A stretch of 64,000 nucleotides of DNA from Pyropia yezoensis (lineage: Eukaryota; Rhodophyta; Bangiophyceae; Bangiales; Bangiaceae). Under the pieces are notes generated by a model. The model was not told the origin of the DNA. It made no database searches and saw nothing but the letters and a program-made list of their open reading frames with translations. Shown here piece after piece: positions 18,290-27,717 of this stretch. Position 1 is the first letter of the stretch. Each line of letters opens with the position of its first letter. Position numbers and translations under genes: made by a program. The stretch lies in the NCBI GenBank assembly GCA_009829735.1, contig CM020618.1, forward strand, positions 5,702,882 to 5,766,881. Direction: 5' to 3'.

Positions 18290-21200
18290 TTACAGTAGGC
18301 GTCGTCGCCTCATGTAAGGCATGAGTAGTTGGCGGGGTATATTCGCCGCCTGTTCCCAGGTGGGTGAGTCGTATCCGACCCACATAACCTTGACGTACCA
18401 GGGTCCTGGAAGGTCCGGGTCGGTGTGTCCGACCACGCTCTCTACTTGGTATGGAATCCCATCCGGTCCCACCGGGTCATCCGACCGGTGGGTTGTAAGA
18501 GCTTCATGTAGCAACCCAGCCGGTACCGGCTGAGGCTGTTCCGGCTTCGGAGCAGGTGTGACATCATTCATACTGATGCGTTGAATCTCCGTATCGGAGT
18601 GTAAGATAACAGAGTGGTCATCTCTGTGGAGGATCTGGTACGGTCCCTTGACCGGTTGCATAAGCTTGTTCCCTCGGAACTTCTGGTGTCTGATATAGAC
18701 CCAGTCACCTGTTACCAGGGTTGCGTTGCGCACCCGTAGTCGGGCGTCGAAGTTCTTCTTATATCGAAGTTGTGTTCTGTCAAGGGCACCCTTGAGCTTA
18801 GGAATCATCCACGATAGCTTGGCCAACCAAGCTAGGTGGATGCGTTCGGCGGGTCGGCCCTTCGGTGTATCATACCGAGTGCACCTGCCGGGTGGCAGCG
18901 TCAGGTTACCGACGCCTAGTGGCATGACCCACTCCAGCGGAGCAATGTTTGTGCTCCGATGTGGCCTGGCATTGTATGCCAGGGTGAGTACGGACAGAAG
19001 CCTGTCCCAAGTGTTCGTGTGCTCGGCCACGTAGCACTGTAGCATCTTGACGATGGTGCGGTTGAACCGCTCCACCTGCCCGTTGGTTTGCGGGTGGTAG
19101 TCGGATGCCCGACGTGGTTCGATACCGAACATGCCCAGGACCTTAGTGCAGAATGCCGACGTAAGGTTTGCTCCGTTATCGGAGAGGAGTTGCTTCATGA
19201 CTCCGTATGCACTGATCCAGTGGTCAACCACTGCGTTCATGATCGTGTAAGCCGTATCATTCGGGATGGCTGCCGCTCTTGACAGCTTAGTGAAGCGGTC
19301 AGACATGACCAGGATGTACCTGTTCCCTTCTTCCGTTATCGGAAGTAGCCCGAGTATGTCGATAGCGACTTGCTCGTTGGGCCCATCGGGTGGGAAAAGC
19401 TTCATGGCAGACGCCTGCCTATGTAGACTCATGCGGTTACGTGCACAGGGGTGGCATCCCCGTACGTGGTCGACCACGTCGACGGCCATTGCTGGCCAGT
19501 AGAAGAACCTTCGCATTGCTGCGAACATACGTGAACCCCCCGGGTGTCCGGCTGTAGGGTTCTCATGTTCTCGTTTCATGACGGCTTGCCGTAAGGACAC
19601 GGGAACCACGACTTGATGTCGTCCATCGGCGGGTGCCCGCCGGTATATGAGTCCGTCTTCGTTCTCGGAGAAGATGCCGGCCGTACCGGCCAGGAGGTTA
19701 GCACGATGACGTCTACAGTCATCGTCGTTGGCCTGTGCCTCGCGGAAGTCCGCGAGGGTCAATGGGCACGCAAGGTGTGCCATGGTATGGTCAGCCATAC
19801 CCTGGGTAGCATTACCCACCATGCACACCGGTACTACCGGGATGTCCTCGTCCACCGGGCGGGTATCCCCGCTCGGGGTGTCGAGTCGAGACAACGCGTC
19901 TCCGAGGTGGTGGGTTGACCCAGCCTTATACACCGTGCGGTAGTCGTGCTCGGCCATCTTCAGCCTCCATCGGGCTAGCCTCCCATGGCTATCGGAATCC
20001 TTGTCACCAAGGTTGAGGAGCCATCGTAGGGGTTCGTGGTCGGACCTCACGATGAACCTGGAGCCCTCCAGGTATGGACGGAGCAGTTGCACTGCCCATA
20101 TAACTCCGAGGCATTCACGCTCGGTGGCACTATAGTTCCGCTCAGCCGGGTTGAGTGTCCGGCTGAAGTACCCTACCGGACGTAGGTCCGGGATAACGTT
20201 ATCGGAACCGATCAACGTCTCGCCCTGTAACAGGGTGCATCCCACTTGTGTATCACACGCATCGACATCGATGACGAAGGTACCCCGTCTATGCGGTAAC
20301 GCAAGGACGGGTGGGGCTAGTAGGGCTCGCTTCAGCGACTCGAATGCCTCCTCTTCGCTAGGCGAAGGGGGTTGGAGTACCTTGGGTAAGGTACTGCTCG
20401 TAAGAACCGTTAACGGTTTAGCTATCCGAGCGAAGTCCTTGACGAACCGTCGGTATACATTGCACATTCCCAGGAAGCTCTTGAGCTGCGTCTGGGTGTT
20501 ACGGAACCGGGCATCCCGGAGTGCCCGGGTATTGGCTTCGAGTACCCCTAGTTTACCAGGGGTTATCTGGTGGCCCAGATACTCGACCGTCTGTTGGAAG
20601 AAGGCGCACTTCTTCAGACGCAGGGTTACCCCGGCGTTCCTCAAGAGGGTGAGTACCTCGTCAACATGTTGTACATGGTCATCCATGTTACGCGAGAAGA
20701 CGATGACGTCATCGAGGTACACTAGGCAGTTACGCCACTTCACCCCCGACAGTATGATGTCGATAGCCCGCTGGAATGTAGCGGGGGCGTTGGACAATCC
20801 GAAGGGCATCCTTAGGAACTCGTACACTCCACTGTGACAGACGAATGCCGTCTTGGGGATATCCTCGTCTGCCACCGGGATCTGCCAGTATCCGGCATTG
20901 CAGTCGATGGTGGTAAACACCGTAGCCTCCCCCAGGGAGTCGATGCATTCATCCATCCTTGGTAAAGGGTATGAGTCCTTCTTGGTAACCAAGTTGAGGC
21001 GTCGATAATCGATGCAAAACCGAGGGGTTTGATCCTTCTTCGGTACAATAACGACTGGGGCACCCCACTCCGACATCGAAGGTCGGATCACCTTAGCTTC
21101 ACTCATCCTCTTCACTTCTCCATCAACGATCTCTCGTTGCATAGGTCCCGCTCGGTGCGGTTGTGAGCGGGCGGGTCGTGCGCCTGGTACCAGGTCTATA

Positions 21201-22456
21201 CGATGTTGGGTTGCCCCAATGGTACCCAAGGCCCCGCCTGTCCACATGACGTCATGCTTTCTTAGCATCCGTCGTACCCCTTCGGCTACCGAAGGGGGAA
21301 GGTGGTCGAGGTCAGCCTCGGCCAGTGCCTTCAAGGCCTCTTGGTCCTTTGGCGGCAGGTCCGCCGGAGCCGCCGATGGGTTAGGCTTCCCGTCATCGGG
21401 TTGCTGTCGCTCGGTGGTCTCGGCGACCGCCAGTACTTCAAGTGGTTCCACTTGACCTTCCTTATCAGGGGTAAGGATATCTCCTTCGTAGAGTTCGGCA
21501 ATCCCGAGGATAGTTCCCTTCGGGAGGGTGACTGCCTTACGGCGATAGTTCGCCATCACTAGGAGGGACGACCCTCCTGCTGGGAGGTCTATGAGAACGT
21601 TGGCCATGGTCAACCCATGGCGCTTGTACGTCCGTAGGTTGGACTGGACTCTGCAGATGCCTGCGAGGTCGCAGTTAACCGGGAGGACTGTCTCCGACAA
21701 CGGCTCAAAGCGAGTTCGCTTGGCCAACCGAAGTGTCTTCGGCTCGACGCTTGCGTACACCTCAGCCACGTTAACGTGGCTTCCTTGTAGCGTCAGGTCC
21801 CTGACGATAGCCGTGTGTCCTCGCTTCGTCCCGTCGGCTTCTTGAAGCTCGACGGTTCTCCGGCCTGGCCGGATTGCATCAACGTGAACGTTGATGAAGG
21901 TGCACCCCAGTATGCAGGGCACCGATAGCGTTTCACATACCAGGAAGTCGACTTCCGTGGTGAGATCCCCGATGGTAACCTGCAGCGACATCGCTGCGGT
22001 CGTACGAATGAGTCGACCATTCGCGTCCTTGATGGTGGGTCCCCGAGTCACTCTGACTCGTTGAAGCCACTTGTCCGGGAGGGTATCCTTCCGGATAAGG
22101 TTGGGTCCAGCCCCTGTGTCCAGTACCGGGTAGTACGATCGTGTCGACTGGGGGTCAACCCCCAGTGTGGCTGATACCTTGAAGTTCTCCAAGGTAAACA
22201 ACACATGTCCTACACCGATATCCGGTGTAGCTCGGGCATCCTGAACAGGGCCCTTGTCTGGTTCAACGTGACGGGGCTTCCCGTCCTCTCCTCCCAACCT
22301 TGGAGGTTGGTCATCAATCCCCTGACGCCGTGTCGTCGGGGCCGGAAGGTGTACCCGGGGGTTGATGCGGCGTCGGCTCAACCGCGCTCTCCGTGGGGCT
22401 TTCCCCGCGGTACTCCGGGGTGGCTTGCTTGGGTGACCCCAGCGCCCCCCAGTCAT
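18290..22456 (-). CDS. pol: Gypsy-A Pol polyprotein (PR-RT-RNaseH-IN-chromodomain)
   Basis: It has 1388 codons from the first ATG, though translation probably enters by -1 frameshifting from gag. Domains: aspartic protease with LDTGAG (residues 112-117) and CILG near 181; reverse transcriptase about 430-620 with the active-site YLDD at 580-583; RNase H about 690-850 (VIDVDAC, TERECL, LRSDHE-type Asp); integrase zinc finger H-H-C-x2-C about 960-1010, core with IDILG, SDNGAN and NGQVERFN giving the D-D-E triad; and a C-terminal chromodomain (YQVESVVG ... YVKVMWVGYDSPTWE). The chromodomain places it in the chromovirus branch of Ty3/gypsy, where it directs integration to marked chromatin. The frame is unbroken to TAA. 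Copy A2 differs at only a small number of residues. Confidence 0.93.
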   Translation of the reverse strand: MTGGRWGHPSKPPRSTAGKAPRRARLSRRRINPRVHLPAPTTRRQGIDDQPPRLGGEDGKPRHVEPDKGPVQDARATPDIGVGHVLFTLENFKVSATLGVDPQSTRSYYPVLDTGAGPNLIRKDTLPDKWLQRVRVTRGPTIKDANGRLIRTTAAMSLQVTIGDLTTEVDFLVCETLSVPCILGCTFINVHVDAIRPGRRTVELQEADGTKRGHTAIVRDLTLQGSHVNVAEVYASVEPKTLRLAKRTRFEPLSETVLPVNCDLAGICRVQSNLRTYKRHGLTMANVLIDLPAGGSSLLVMANYRRKAVTLPKGTILGIAELYEGDILTPDKEGQVEPLEVLAVAETTERQQPDDGKPNPSAAPADLPPKDQEALKALAEADLDHLPPSVAEGVRRMLRKHDVMWTGGALGTIGATQHRIDLVPGARPARSQPHRAGPMQREIVDGEVKRMSEAKVIRPSMSEWGAPVVIVPKKDQTPRFCIDYRRLNLVTKKDSYPLPRMDECIDSLGEATVFTTIDCNAGYWQIPVADEDIPKTAFVCHSGVYEFLRMPFGLSNAPATFQRAIDIILSGVKWRNCLVYLDDVIVFSRNMDDHVQHVDEVLTLLRNAGVTLRLKKCAFFQQTVEYLGHQITPGKLGVLEANTRALRDARFRNTQTQLKSFLGMCNVYRRFVKDFARIAKPLTVLTSSTLPKVLQPPSPSEEEAFESLKRALLAPPVLALPHRRGTFVIDVDACDTQVGCTLLQGETLIGSDNVIPDLRPVGYFSRTLNPAERNYSATERECLGVIWAVQLLRPYLEGSRFIVRSDHEPLRWLLNLGDKDSDSHGRLARWRLKMAEHDYRTVYKAGSTHHLGDALSRLDTPSGDTRPVDEDIPVVPVCMVGNATQGMADHTMAHLACPLTLADFREAQANDDDCRRHRANLLAGTAGIFSENEDGLIYRRAPADGRHQVVVPVSLRQAVMKREHENPTAGHPGGSRMFAAMRRFFYWPAMAVDVVDHVRGCHPCARNRMSLHRQASAMKLFPPDGPNEQVAIDILGLLPITEEGNRYILVMSDRFTKLSRAAAIPNDTAYTIMNAVVDHWISAYGVMKQLLSDNGANLTSAFCTKVLGMFGIEPRRASDYHPQTNGQVERFNRTIVKMLQCYVAEHTNTWDRLLSVLTLAYNARPHRSTNIAPLEWVMPLGVGNLTLPPGRCTRYDTPKGRPAERIHLAWLAKLSWMIPKLKGALDRTQLRYKKNFDARLRVRNATLVTGDWVYIRHQKFRGNKLMQPVKGPYQILHRDDHSVILHSDTEIQRISMNDVTPAPKPEQPQPVPAGLLHEALTTHRSDDPVGPDGIPYQVESVVGHTDPDLPGPWYVKVMWVGYDSPTWEQAANIPRQLLMPYMRRRRLL

Positions 22457-22464
22457 CCTTTCTC

Positions 22465-24648
22465 TTACTCGTTTCCCGCCCTTGGTAGGGTGCTGTCCGC
22501 CGGGACATCCGGCTGAGGAGGTGCCCCCTCGACAACCAGTACTCCACCTGGAGCTGGCTGCCTACCCGGTGCGGGTCCGGGTGCTCGGGCGGGATACCCC
22601 CCGGTGGATGCCTTGCGTTGCGCCGCTGCCCGCCGAGACTCCTCGGGGATGAGTGGGCAGGAAGACACCCAGTGCTGGGGATCCCCACACAACATACACC
22701 CGGACGTGCCGGTCCCCCCTTGAGGTCGCATCGGGGTAGCCCCGTAGCTACGGTTGCCTCCCTCGGGCGCCCGAGTGCCTGCTCCCTGGTAGGCCTTGGG
22801 TCCTTGGGTCAACCGGAACATGGACTCCCCCAGCCGGTTGGGTCGGCCCGCAATCTGCGGAGGTGCCTCCGTGCGCACCGCCCATGTTGGCAAGGGTTGG
22901 TGAGGGTTACCCGTCACCGGGGAGTACCCCGTAGTCCGCACATACGGGACGCGCCGTCCCGTTCCTTCGTTGACCTGGAACTGGGTTCCAGCCGGGGCGA
23001 TGTACGCTACCGTACCGTGTTCATCAATCACCGGCGTCGCCGGTAGCAACAGGTGGCCCTGTTGGTCGACTAGAGGGTCATCCTCACCAATAGGGGTATG
23101 TTCGGTCGCCACCAGTACTGGTGCGGCCTTACGTTCCACCTTCTCTTGCCTCGGTACCGGGGTAAGACTGGGCTTGCCTCCCTCACCCTTGGGCTTCGGG
23201 GCCAAGGCACACTCCGGGTGTAGAACCCGGTAGGCGTCCCCTAGGGACTTGCACATATGCATCAGTCGACTGAAGTTCGTCCGTGCCGTGTTGGCGCCCC
23301 GTGCGGATATCCGCACGTAGTTGGGTACTCCTGCGAACAGGATGGCCCGTAGCTCCCCTTCTCCGAGGAGCTTCCCCAGCTCGTAGTCGAGCACTTGGAT
23401 CCGGCGTCCAAACATCTCCTCATCCTCCCAGGACTGGGCGGTGGCAGTGCGAAGGGCCCGATAGTGGTCCTCGCACTTGTCCTCACTGAGGTAGCTGCTC
23501 AGCAGCTCCTTCAATATCCCACGGTAATCCATGGGGGTGGCCGCGACCCTCATTCCCGGCATCGGGGATGCCTGGCGAAGAATGCCTCGCACCCGTTCAT
23601 CAACAAAGAACGGGAGGATCTCCGGGGCCAGCCCCTCGTTAACGAGCGCCTTGTCTGCGGCTGCCTTGAAGCTAGTCAAGAAGCCGATGACTGCCAACGG
23701 GCGTCCGTTCGGCCCCCCGAACATAGGGACTCCCTTCATAAGGGTCTTCATAGAGCGGATCGCCCGATGCGACGTATTACGCATCGATTCCGATACGGTG
23801 GTAGATCGGTCCTCCAAACGATAACGTTTCGGAGTAAGAACCGACCGGAAGACCTCGTTGACGATCTCCGTGTCAGCGTCCTGGATATCCAGTCGCTTAG
23901 CCAGTTGATGAGCGAACTCATCGGACTCCATCCGCTTCAGTAGGCTCGCAGTTACCTGCGCGGTCATAGCTTCCACCACTGACGGTGGTACTTCAGGCGT
24001 CGGCACCTCGGGAACCCGAGCTGCCTGGCCTCCTTCGTCGTGGGGATACTGTGAGAGGGTACCCCCTCCTCCAATAACCGACTCTCCACCGGCGTAAGTA
24101 TCCGCCGGGTCGTGTCCGCGGAGTCCGCTTCGGGTGCTCCGAGCGTATCGCTCCGTGTGACTCCGTTCCAACTCTGCCGACGAGTCGGATCCATACCCCA
24201 CGGTGTCCGGGGGTTGTCCAGGAGTATCAACACCAGGGTTGACCCTGGTGGACTCCGAAAGTAGTCCGGCCGGTTCAAACCGTACCGGTGTGGGAGGAAC
24301 ACGACGGGGTCCCGTCGTGTGCCGTGTTGACATCAACACTGCCATTGCGTCCTCCGTCCGATCTTGACGGGCGTCGAGCCCGGAAAACCGGGCCTCGATG
24401 CGGGCCAATGATGCCATGAGGGAATCCCCTGGTGAAGGAGGCGGCGGAGTGAGGTCGGTCGACGACAGTTGAGGCGGGCCCCCGCCTCCTGCCGTCCGAG
24501 CCGTGCCAAACGTCGATCCGGCACCGGAAAGCATTGGCGTCTCAATGTTATCGATCGGGTTCCCGATCCCGGTTCCCGTAGTCACCTCCGGAGTCGGCGT
24601 AGACGCCGATCCGTCATCTTGAACGTTCCCCGTCTCTTGGGTAGACAT
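22465..24648 (-). CDS. gag: Gypsy-A Gag polyprotein
   Basis: It has 727 codons from the ATG at 24646-24648 (Met-Ser-Thr-Gln-Glu); the frame also allows a GTG two codons earlier. The N-terminal third is Pro/Gly/Thr-rich and disordered, followed by a helical capsid-like region (around the IQDADTEIVNEVFRS stretch and beyond). A single zinc knuckle CMLCGDPQHWVSSC (C-x2-C-x4-H-x4-C) near the C-terminus would bind genomic RNA. It ends in TAA nine bases before the first pol ATG, in a different frame. It forms the virus-like particle core. Confidence 0.9.
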   Translation of the reverse strand: MSTQETGNVQDDGSASTPTPEVTTGTGIGNPIDNIETPMLSGAGSTFGTARTAGGGGPPQLSSTDLTPPPPSPGDSLMASLARIEARFSGLDARQDRTEDAMAVLMSTRHTTGPRRVPPTPVRFEPAGLLSESTRVNPGVDTPGQPPDTVGYGSDSSAELERSHTERYARSTRSGLRGHDPADTYAGGESVIGGGGTLSQYPHDEGGQAARVPEVPTPEVPPSVVEAMTAQVTASLLKRMESDEFAHQLAKRLDIQDADTEIVNEVFRSVLTPKRYRLEDRSTTVSESMRNTSHRAIRSMKTLMKGVPMFGGPNGRPLAVIGFLTSFKAAADKALVNEGLAPEILPFFVDERVRGILRQASPMPGMRVAATPMDYRGILKELLSSYLSEDKCEDHYRALRTATAQSWEDEEMFGRRIQVLDYELGKLLGEGELRAILFAGVPNYVRISARGANTARTNFSRLMHMCKSLGDAYRVLHPECALAPKPKGEGGKPSLTPVPRQEKVERKAAPVLVATEHTPIGEDDPLVDQQGHLLLPATPVIDEHGTVAYIAPAGTQFQVNEGTGRRVPYVRTTGYSPVTGNPHQPLPTWAVRTEAPPQIAGRPNRLGESMFRLTQGPKAYQGAGTRAPEGGNRSYGATPMRPQGGTGTSGCMLCGDPQHWVSSCPLIPEESRRAAAQRKASTGGYPARAPGPAPGRQPAPGGVLVVEGAPPQPDVPADSTLPRAGNE
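22471..22477 (-). promoter_or_regulatory. -1 ribosomal frameshift heptamer GGGAAAC
   Basis: On the minus strand, gag codons GCG GGA AAC GAG TAA contain G GGA AAC in the correct X XXY YYZ phase, two codons before the gag stop. Slipping back one base reads CGA GTA AGA GAA AGG ATG and continues into pol. Copy A2 has the same heptamer at 46274-46280. I did not find a clear stem at the usual 5-9 nt distance; a G-rich stretch follows the stop. Confidence 0.75.
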
Positions 24649-24855
24649 AGTCACAATCAGTCAACCGACGCAACGATCACCACGAATAAGAGAGCGAGGG
24701 GGTAGATTGGGGAGAGTAACAGTAGGTCACAGTCACAGGTAAAAGCTCAACACAATCGATCAGGTCGCAACACCACGAGTACAAGAAAAGGACCGGATCC
24801 CTATCCGTGTGCCAGGGCCGAAGACGGCGTCACCACAAGGGTGACGGAAACCCGT

Positions 24856-24872
24856 CCCCTGCTGCTCCACCA
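24856..24872 (-). promoter_or_regulatory. Primer binding site of copy A1
   Basis: On the minus strand, TGGTGGAGCAGCAGGGG starts one base after the 5' LTR. TGG complements the tRNA CCA end. I cannot name the tRNA. The identical 17 bases follow the LTR of family B at 28596. Confidence 0.8.
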
Positions 24873-24873
24873 A

Positions 24874-25236
24874 TGTAGCACAATAGGAATCCGTCGCACG
24901 TCCACTCTCAGGGAACACTCACCAAGGGGGATCGGCACCAACGTCACCGGGAGGCCAAGGTTGCTGTCCTTGGAGCGCAAGCCACGGGACCAAGATGGGA
25001 GCCCAAATGGGAGGGGTTTGTTGTTCTGCCTTGGCCGGCGGTGGATTCGCCGCCGGCCCCCTCGTTAAAAACCCTCGAAGACACTACTAACTACCCTCCA
25101 CCCCAAGATGCAAGTCCCTCTGGTCATACGTAACTTATAGATACCGTGACCAGTACGGACTCTCAAATGGAAAGTCAAGGATTAGAAGTAGCCCCCCTTA
25201 TACTAGGGTCACAATACGGACAACCATATTGCTACA
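24874..25236 (-). repeat. 5' LTR of gypsy-A copy A1
   Basis: It is 363 bp with the same ends as the 3' LTR. About nine substitutions distinguish the two, including TATAAA to TAAAAA in this copy. Confidence 0.9.
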
Positions 25237-26413
25237 GTACGCCCCCAACCAAGACGTCCTCCTCGTCGTCTGGCTCTGCGACGGGCCCCAGCGGCTGCTC
25301 TTGTGGCTGGTGGCGGTCGCACGCCTGCGGCTGGCAGTCCCCTGCTGGCTGCGGCGTGTTTGCTGTCGCCGTCGGCTGTCGCCGAGAGGAGTGTCGCGGC
25401 GACGACAATGCGACGGGGCGCAAAATATCCATGGACGTATTGTCGACGCCTCCAGTACGAGCGGTACGAATCTCACCACCGGGAGCGGGAAGTTCTTCAT
25501 CGGGTTTCACCGCCGCGGCGGCTGACACGAGTTTCGGAGGCACTGGCGGCACCGAGGACGCGGGCAACGCTGCCGCCGCCGCGGTGCTCGTACCTGGCTG
25601 TACTGTGGCACCGGGACTGGTACCGTCGTTCGCCGTGCGTGTCACACCCGCCATGGCTGCCATCTCGGTCACCGCCGCATATTTGGCGGCGGGCGGAGCC
25701 GTGTCAATGGCGCTCCCGGTCGTCACCGCGTCGGTGGAGACGGCCGACTCTGACGCCGCCGTTGCCGACACTGGCGCCTACTTGTCAATCGGCGCCGCGG
25801 CGGCGGTCTCGATGCCCACAGCGTAAGCGTGGTTCGCCGCTGCCGACACGGCCGCTACAGACACAGCCACCGTCTCCGCCATTGCCGCTGCCGAGGCTGA
25901 CGGTGGTGCTGCTGCTGCTGCTGCCGCAGTTATCGCTCTGCCGTGCGCCCGTGGCCGAAGGCGGCGGGCTCTCGGTGCGCGCAGCGTCGGCTCACGCTCG
26001 GTCCCCGATGGCGCCAGACCCGCAGCAGTTCCCGCACGCGGTACACCAGCCAAGGTGTCGCCATGGACCGCACCGGCGACAATCTCATAAACCCCGACAA
26101 CCTCGGCCGCCGTCGGCGAGACTTCTGCAGCCGCCGCTGATCCCGTCGCGGCCGCGCTCAAGTAGGGCGGACGTGCGGCAGAGGAACCATGGACTGCACC
26201 GACCACCGCCGCCGCCGGCACCCCCGCCGCCCCTGCCCCTGCCGAGGCCGCGGCCGCGGCCAGGTCGCCCGCCACCGCCGCCGCCGGCACCGCCGACGCC
26301 CCTGCCCCGGCTGCCGCCGCCGCCGAAGCCGCCGCCACCCCTGCCCCTGCCCCTTCCGCGGCCGCCGCCGTTGCTAGGTCGCCCGCCGCCGGCGCTGCTG
26401 CTGTGCGTGGCAC
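25237..26413 (-). pseudogene. Ala-rich continuation of the paralogous locus, cut by element A1
   Basis: A second minus-strand frame, shifted by one relative to the upstream part, runs from about 26413 down to the LTR at 25236. It is Ala-rich (PAAGDLATAAA-type repeats) and then mixed (a Ser/Thr/Ala stretch, then Pro/Glu/Asp-rich). TAG at 25778-25780 interrupts it, with similar composition on both sides. It appears to run straight into the retroelement. As in the first copy of this locus, intron, frameshift or decay cannot be told apart. Confidence 0.35.
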
Positions 26414-26447
26414 GCCAGAGGGCGGGAGTCGTGCCGCCAGCCAACGG

Positions 26448-26479
<32 letters not shown>

Positions 26480-27527
26480 CCGGCTCCGCCGTTGCCGGCA
26501 CCGCCGCCGCCCCAGCCCCTGCCACGGCCGCCGCCGCTACCAGATCGCCCGCCGCCGGCTCCGCTGCTTCGAGAGTCGTGCAGCCAGCCAGCAGCGCCGG
26601 TGGCCGCGACACCGCCGCTGCCGCTGCTCCTGCCGCGACGGCCGCCGCTGCCACTGCCCCTGCCGCCGGCTCCGCTGCTGTGAGAGTCGTGCCACTAGCA
26701 AACGGCGCCGCCACCGCCGCCGGCACCGCCGCCGCCGCCGCCCCTGCCGTTGCCGCGGCCGCCGCCGTTGCCAGGTCGCCCACCGCCAGCGCTGCTGCTG
26801 CGCGTGGCACGCCAGAGGGCGGGGCGTCTGGCGGCGGCGGTGGCGGGAGCGGTCGGACGCCGAGCCGCACCGCTGTGGCCGCCAGCGTCCGCTGGTGTTC
26901 CTGTAGGTAGGCGTGCGCCGCGCAGGCGCGCCCGTCTCGAGCGGCATACAGGCGCTGCAGGCGGGCGGCGACGAGCGGCGGGCTGCGCTCCACCCAGGCG
27001 CGTCGACGTAGGACGCGCCGCTTGTTTCTCTCCGTCTGGCTCAGCACGTTGCCAGCCTCCCCCGGGGCCGCCTTTTCCGCAGGCGGTGGCAGGGGCTCCC
27101 CCCCCATGGACAGCATGACCCACCGCAGGTCGCACTCAATCGCGTTGTGGGCGCGCGTTGGCCGACTGGCGGGTGCCTCCAGCAGCGAAAAGGCCGCGAC
27201 CGGCACCGGCAGCACGCCCGCGCCAGTGGCGGGCGCGGCGCCGCTGCCCGCGGCGGCGCCGTCTGCCACGCCCCGTCCGGGCGCCGGTGCGTCAGCGCCC
27301 CCCGCCGCCGCCTCCGGCACCACCACGGGCGCCTCCCCCGGCACCGCGGGCGGCGCCACCCTGGGCACCACCGCCGGCACCGCCGCCGGCACCGCCGGGG
27401 CGGCGGTCGCCCCCGTTGTTGAGGCTGGCGCCGAGGGCACGGCGCCCCCTCTGTGGCTGCTCTTCGCCCCGCTGCTGCTGCTGCCGCCGCCCGCACTTGC
27501 CAAACGCGGGCGGCTACGTTTCCCCAT
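26085..27527 (-). CDS. Paralog of the Ala-rich locus N-terminus
   Basis: The ATG at 27525-27527 begins the same Met-Gly-Lys-Arg-Ser-Arg-Pro-Arg start as the copy at 8899. The conserved block of about 100 residues (RPTRAHNAIECDLRW to TAAVRLG) is intact and, unlike the first copy, there is no stop after Ala-Pro-Ala-Pro (Gly-Arg here). Downstream come Ala-rich repeats; after about 26410 this frame turns Gly/Arg-rich, while the neighbouring frame keeps the Ala-rich pattern, so a frame change is likely there. Nucleotide identity with 7500-8990 is high and includes the region upstream of the ATG. The function of the conserved block is unknown. Confidence 0.45.
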
Positions 27528-27717
27528 AGTCGCCACACGGACAGCGACGACGACGCACGTTGCAAATCCGCTCTCTCGGCCCGGCGGGCGGGCGATGTGC
27601 GCGGGAGGGACAGCTCCGCGGTCGAGCAGCGCGTAGGTTTGCCTTAAGGTTAGGGGCATGCAAGGCCAGGGCACGCAGCACGGGCAACATGGAAACACAG
27701 GGCGCGGTGGGCCCGGG

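Larger units (their letters stand above)
14414..25236 (-). mobile_element. Gypsy-A element, copy A1 (full length, 10.8 kb)
   Basis: This is a complete Ty3/gypsy (Metaviridae-type) chromodomain retrotransposon on the minus strand. Order in the element's sense: 5' LTR 24874-25236, PBS, gag, pol in the -1 frame, a convergent spacer, an antisense ORF on the opposite strand, polypurine tract, 3' LTR 14414-14775. All ORFs are intact. The two LTRs differ at about nine positions, and the 5-bp flanks do not match (CTCTT left, GTACG right), unlike copy A2. A1 may therefore be older or a product of recombination between copies. The element ends in the TGTAGCA...TGCTACA inverted repeat. Confidence 0.9.
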
